Assembly (NCBI RefSeq): GCF_032854445.1
Contig: NC_088307.1
Span: forward strand, 19,916,017-19,980,016
Direction: 5' to 3'
From: Liolophura sinensis
Taxonomy: Eukaryota > Mollusca > Polyplacophora > Chitonida > Chitonidae
Length of the DNA stretch: 64,000 nucleotides
In this document: positions 60,060-64,000 of the stretch, one piece after another
Layout: every line of letters begins with the position of its first letter
Numbering within the stretch: position 1 is the first letter of the stretch
Translations under genes and position numbers: made by a program
The notes under the pieces: model-generated
Seen by the model: the letters and a program-made list of their open reading frames with translations, nothing else
What the model was told of the DNA's origin: nothing
Databases searched by the model: none

Positions 60060-60893
60060 TAAATCCAGGTTTTTTTATTGACTCCTTTTTGGGAGACACC
60101 TGTTTTGTGATTTTAAGGCAGACACCTGATTGTTCCATTTTGGGGGTGGGACACCTCTTTGGTCATTGGGTCGGTGGGGGGGGGGGGTGTTTACCTGTTT
60201 GGTCAGTTTTTGGGGACACACATGTTTTGATGTTTTGTCAGTTTTGAGGAAAACCCGTGTTTGGTCCTTTTAAGGGAGACACCTGTTTGTTCAGTTTTGG
60301 GGGAGACACCTGTTTGGTCATTTGGGTGGAGTGGGAGTGGGGGGGCACATGTTTGGTCAGTTTTGGGGGAGACCTGTATTGTCAATTTTGAGGGAGACAC
60401 CTGACACCTGTTTGGTCATTTGGGCGGGGGGGGGGGCACACCTGTTTGGTCAGTTTTGGGGGACACCTGTTTGGTCAGTTTTGGGGGACACCTGTGCAGT
60501 CAGTTTTGGGGGAGACACCTGTTTGGTCAATTTTGAGGGAGACACCTGTTTGGTCAAATTTGGGGGAGACGCCTGTTTGATAGGTTTTGGGGGGAGGCAC
60601 CTGTTTGGTCAGTTTTGGGGACACCTGCTTGGTCATTCGTCAGTGGGGGACACTTGCTTGGTCAGTTTGAGAGGGGAAGACACCTGTTTAGTCAGTTTTG
60701 GAGGGAGACACCTGTTTGGTCAATATTTGGTGGGGGACGCCTGTTTGGTGATTTTGGAACTGACACCTATTTGGTCATTTGGGGGCTGATGCATGTTAAG
60801 TCATTTTGGGGCCGACACATGTTTGGTCATTTTGGAGGAACACTGGTTTGATCATTTTGGAGAGATACCTGTTTGGTCATTTGTGCGGACTCT
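60060..60893. repeat. 27-bp minisatellite in LDLa gene intron 2, about 28 units
   Basis: The unit resembles agacacctgtttggtcagtt plus ttggggg, mostly 27 bases. Because 27 is nine codons, a 155-codon frame (TCLVSFGGD repeats) stays open. It lies between two LDLa exons and lacks splice signals. Confidence 0.93.
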
Positions 60894-61329
60894 ATTGGGC
60901 CAAAATGACACCACCTGTTTTGTTTCTTTTTATACCAGCAAGTGTTGTATCTTAAAATGTTCCTTGTCTGAACCACCAGGTGCTCTGGTCTTCAAACCTT
61001 TGGTGAACTAGCTGACATGAGGTCTCTGGACATAGATATTGAATAACTGTAGTTGTACTTGTCTATTGTGAAGCATAGAAAATATCAGAAGTAGCAAAGA
61101 AATTTGAATTATTTTCACAAAGAAAGCTGTCTTGCATGTACAGTGTAACAGGTGAAGCCCAGAGTGAGTGTTGGAAAGGTAGCTGTAGTTTGTTCTGTTG
61201 CAAGCTTTGCTGGTTTCCGTCACCTTTGATTTTGCTAGGCTGACAATATGACTTGTCCGTCAGAAAATGGAATTAGATCAAGGCCCATTTCAAAAAAAGT
61301 GATTTGTGGTTTAATTTTGAGCTTTTTGT

Positions 61330-61552
61330 GAGTAAGTGATTGCTTGGGGTTTAACGTGATACTCAATAATTTTTTAGTCATATGACGAAGGAATCCTTAA
61401 CGTGTATGTGATGTGCCTCATTGTTGCAGGGCGGATTTCCACTGCTCTTTTATCGAGTGCTGCTTCACTGAAATGACTTACCGAAGGGATGTAAGCCACC
61501 CAACCCGAGCCATTATACTGATACGGGTCAACCAGTGAGCTTTTTGTGAAGA
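61330..61552 (-). mobile_element. SINE-B copy, head missing
   Basis: It has agtgattgcttggggtttaa, tttttagtcatatgacgaag and ccattatactgatacgggtc. It lies in LDLa gene intron 2. Confidence 0.75.
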
Positions 61553-61634
61553 AGATTAAAGTTTTGAACTTAATTACCCCAAAATGACCTTCTGAAACAT
61601 GCAGGCCGCAGATAGCAATGCTATATTGTGCACC

Positions 61635-61735
61635 GACCCGAGTTGCACAGTTGGTAAAGCGTCTGCTTAGGGAGCAGTAGATCCAGGATCATTAAACGAC
61701 ATTAAACCCCAAGTGCTCAATCACTCACTCACGTC
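61635..61735 (+). mobile_element. SINE-B copy, head joined to tail
   Basis: The tRNA-like head (gcacagttggtaaagcgtct, gcttagggagcagtagatcc) runs directly into attaaaccccaagtgctcaa and tcactcactcac. Confidence 0.7.
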
Positions 61736-61849
61736 TGGCGCAGGTTAAAACCAGGCTCTTGACCGGAAATTTGTCAATGCCCCCACTCTCACTGCTTGTG
61801 GGGCTCTTACAGAAGCTCCTGTGGCAATTTGCAAAGTCTAATATTCGTT

Positions 61850-62110
61850 GAAGACCACTTTTTTTCCACCAGTATGGTGTGGAAAAACTTTGTCAGTAAC
61901 TTGCCAAAGGTCAGTGGTTTACGCCAGTCAATCTGGTTTCCTCTACTCATGGGACTGACTGTCCTATACATGTAAGCAAAAAAGTCTTTAGTACAGTGTG
62001 CAAAAAGTTTGTCAGTAACTTGCCAAAGGTCAGTGGTTTACAGTGGGACAGACTTCCATCATATTCAGCAAAAAATTCTTGAGTGTGCGATTAAACACTG
62101 CATAAATGAA
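61850..62110 (+). mobile_element. Dispersed (probably SINE) repeat with an internal duplication
   Basis: It shares blocks with 26966-27120. The block tttgtcagtaacttgccaaa occurs twice (about 61897 and 62010), and the element ends aaaaaattcttgagtgtgcg with aaacactgcataaatgaat. Confidence 0.55.
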
Positions 62111-62176
62111 TAATATTCGTAGGTGTGCATGTGGCTGCAGTCATTATCCTGACATGATGAGTTTGGCTTGTTTCAG

Positions 62177-62293
62177 CTGACAAAGGTTGCTCGGTGTTGG
62201 AGTTCCAGTGTGATAATGGGCATTGTATACAGGATATTTTTAAGTGTAATGGAGAGGATGAATGTGGTGATTTGTCAGATGAGCAGGACTGTG
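62177..62293 (+). CDS. LDLa-domain protein, exon 3 (LDL-receptor class A module 2)
   Basis: This is a symmetric phase 1-1 exon of 39 codons, with acceptor gcttgtttcag and donor gtgagt. The cysteines are at exon residues 5, 12, 17, 24, 30 and 39. The calcium box [16 protein letters not shown] is canonical, and [17 protein letters not shown] is a typical first half. It follows exon 2 in frame after a 2.3-kb intron that holds the 27-bp minisatellite and SINE-B pieces. No stop or terminal exon follows in the window, so the gene continues to the right. Confidence 0.95.
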
Positions 62294-62639
62294 GTGAGTG
62301 ATATGTTACTTAAATCTTAAAGGCAAAGACTAATGAAGTAAATATCTGATAAATGACTGTTAAAAACTGTTTCTGACCACAGTCAGACCAGTGATGTTAC
62401 ATAAGTTTTTGCTACTTAACACACAGTAGTCTGCTACATTTCATCATTCAAAGTACATATACATCCTTGAAACAAATTATTTGAGGAAAAAAGTATAGAT
62501 GTGACACAATTGATACCTTGTGGGTCACAACAGACCACCTTAGAATCTGATCTTGAACACAATTTCACTTTTAGAAAAATTAAAAAAAAAAAAAAGTAAA
62601 TAAATAAATCGAACTATTTTCCTGGATTGTCTTTTCATT

Positions 62640-64000
62640 GTCTTTCATCTTGACTTCTTTTTTAGTGTTATCATCTGATACATACTTCATTTTAAGTGTT
62701 ATCATCTGATACATTCTTCATTTTTAGTGCTATCATCAGATACATACTTCATTTTTGGTGCTATCATCAGATACATACTTCATTTTTAGTGTTATCATCA
62801 GATAAATACTTCATTTTTAGTGTTATCATCTAATGCATACTTCATTTTTAGTGTTATCATCTGATACATCATTTTTAGTGTTATCATCTGATATATACTT
62901 CATTTTTAGTGTTATCATCAGATACATACATCATTTTTAGTGTTATCATCTGATACTTCATTTTTAGTGTTATCAGATACATACTTCATTTTTAGTGTTA
63001 TCATCTGATACATTCTTCATTTTTAGTGTCATCATCTGATACATACATCATTTTTAGTGTTATCATCTGATACATACTTCACTTTTAGTGTTATCATCTG
63101 ATAGTGTTATCATCTGATACATACTTCATTTTTAGTGTTATCATCTGATACGTACTTCATTTTTAGTGTTATCATCTGATACATACTTCATTTTTAGTGT
63201 TATTATCTGATACATACTTCATTTTTAGTGTTATCATCTGATACATTCTTCATTTTTAGTGTTATCATCTGATGCATACTTCATTTTTTGCGTTATCATC
63301 TGATGCATACTTCATTTTTAGTGTTATCATCTGATGCATACTTCATTTTTAGTGTTATCAGATACATCATTTCTAGTGTTATCTGATACATACTTCATTT
63401 TTAGTGTTATCATCAGATACATCATTTTTAGTGTTATCTGATACATTCTTCATTTTTAGTGTTATCATCTGATACATACGTCATTTTTAGTGTTATCATC
63501 TGATACATACTTCATTTTTAGTGTTATCATCTGATACATTCTTCATTTTTAGTGTTATCATCTGATACATACATCATTTTTAGTGTTATCATCTGATACA
63601 TACTTCATTTTTAGTGTTATCATCTGATACATACTTCATTTTTAGTGTTATCATCTGATACATACATCATTTTTAGTGTTATCATCTGATACATACATCA
63701 TTTTTAGTGTTATCATCTGATACATTCTTCATTTTTAGTGTTATCATCTGATACATACATCATTTTTAGTGTTATCATCTGATACATTCTTCATTTTTAG
63801 TGTTACTGATACATACTTCATTTTTAGTGTCATCATCTGATACATACTTCATTTTTAGTGTTATCTGATACATACTTCATTTTTAGTGTTATCATCTGAT
63901 ACATACATCATTTTTAGTGTTATCATCTGATACATTCTTCATTTTTAGTGTTATCATCTGATACATACATCATTTTTAGTGTTATCTGATACATTCTTCA
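62640..64000. repeat. 31-bp minisatellite running off the window end, at least 45 units
   Basis: The unit is tttttagtgttatcatctga plus tacatacttca. Variants swap acttca, acatca or attcttca, and several units drop catc or more. It lies in the intron after LDLa exon 3. Confidence 0.96.

Noticed and set aside
60322-60789. 155-codon Cys/Gly/Phe repeat protein
   Set aside because: 27-bp minisatellite keeps a frame open; it lies in an intron of the LDLa gene and has no splice sites.

Overview
The window is animal nuclear DNA, most likely from a mollusc. It is AT-rich and intron-rich, about 30 copies of one tRNA-derived SINE are scattered on both strands, and palindromic MITEs and minisatellites fill much of the rest. 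The SINE (called SINE-A here) has a tRNA-like head, a conserved core and an (AATA)n tail. That structure, and a second SINE family (SINE-B), match my general knowledge of molluscan genomes; class or species cannot be fixed from the sequence alone.

Three protein-coding loci are supported. (1) A Gfi1/Senseless-type repressor lies on the minus strand in four coding exons (13587-28512). Every junction has a GT/AG pair and a matching phase, giving 351 residues with an N-terminal SNAG motif and four C-terminal C2H2 fingers. A TATA box and an Inr-like site lie 30 bases apart upstream of its ATG. (2) An unidentified gene lies on the plus strand at 44-47 kb: six small phase-compatible exons, with a candidate terminal exon at 50467-50639 that sits entirely inside an antisense SINE-B copy. 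(3) The 5' end of a secreted or membrane protein lies on the plus strand from 56798: a signal-peptide exon followed by two phase-1 LDL-receptor class A exons. It continues past the right edge.

Layout: 1-9 kb holds almost no mobile elements, one old minisatellite, some CRE/CCAAT/CACGTG motifs and a plausible poly(A) site, but no recognisable gene. 9-13 kb is MITE/SINE territory, including a nested MITE. 13.5-28.6 kb is the Gfi1-type gene, whose introns carry tandem repeats and a possible regulatory block at 15.7-16.8 kb. 29-43 kb is repeat-rich intergenic DNA with a 173-bp tandem repeat. 43.7-50.7 kb is the unidentified gene. 51.7-54.3 kb is an unidentified duplicated element. 56.6-64 kb is the LDLa gene, with a 27-bp minisatellite in one intron and a 31-bp one running off the window end.

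The three genes show no operon-like or pathway relationship. No CRISPR, prokaryotic system, rRNA or intact tRNA gene was seen. All repeat boundaries are by eye and are accurate to perhaps 5-20 bases.
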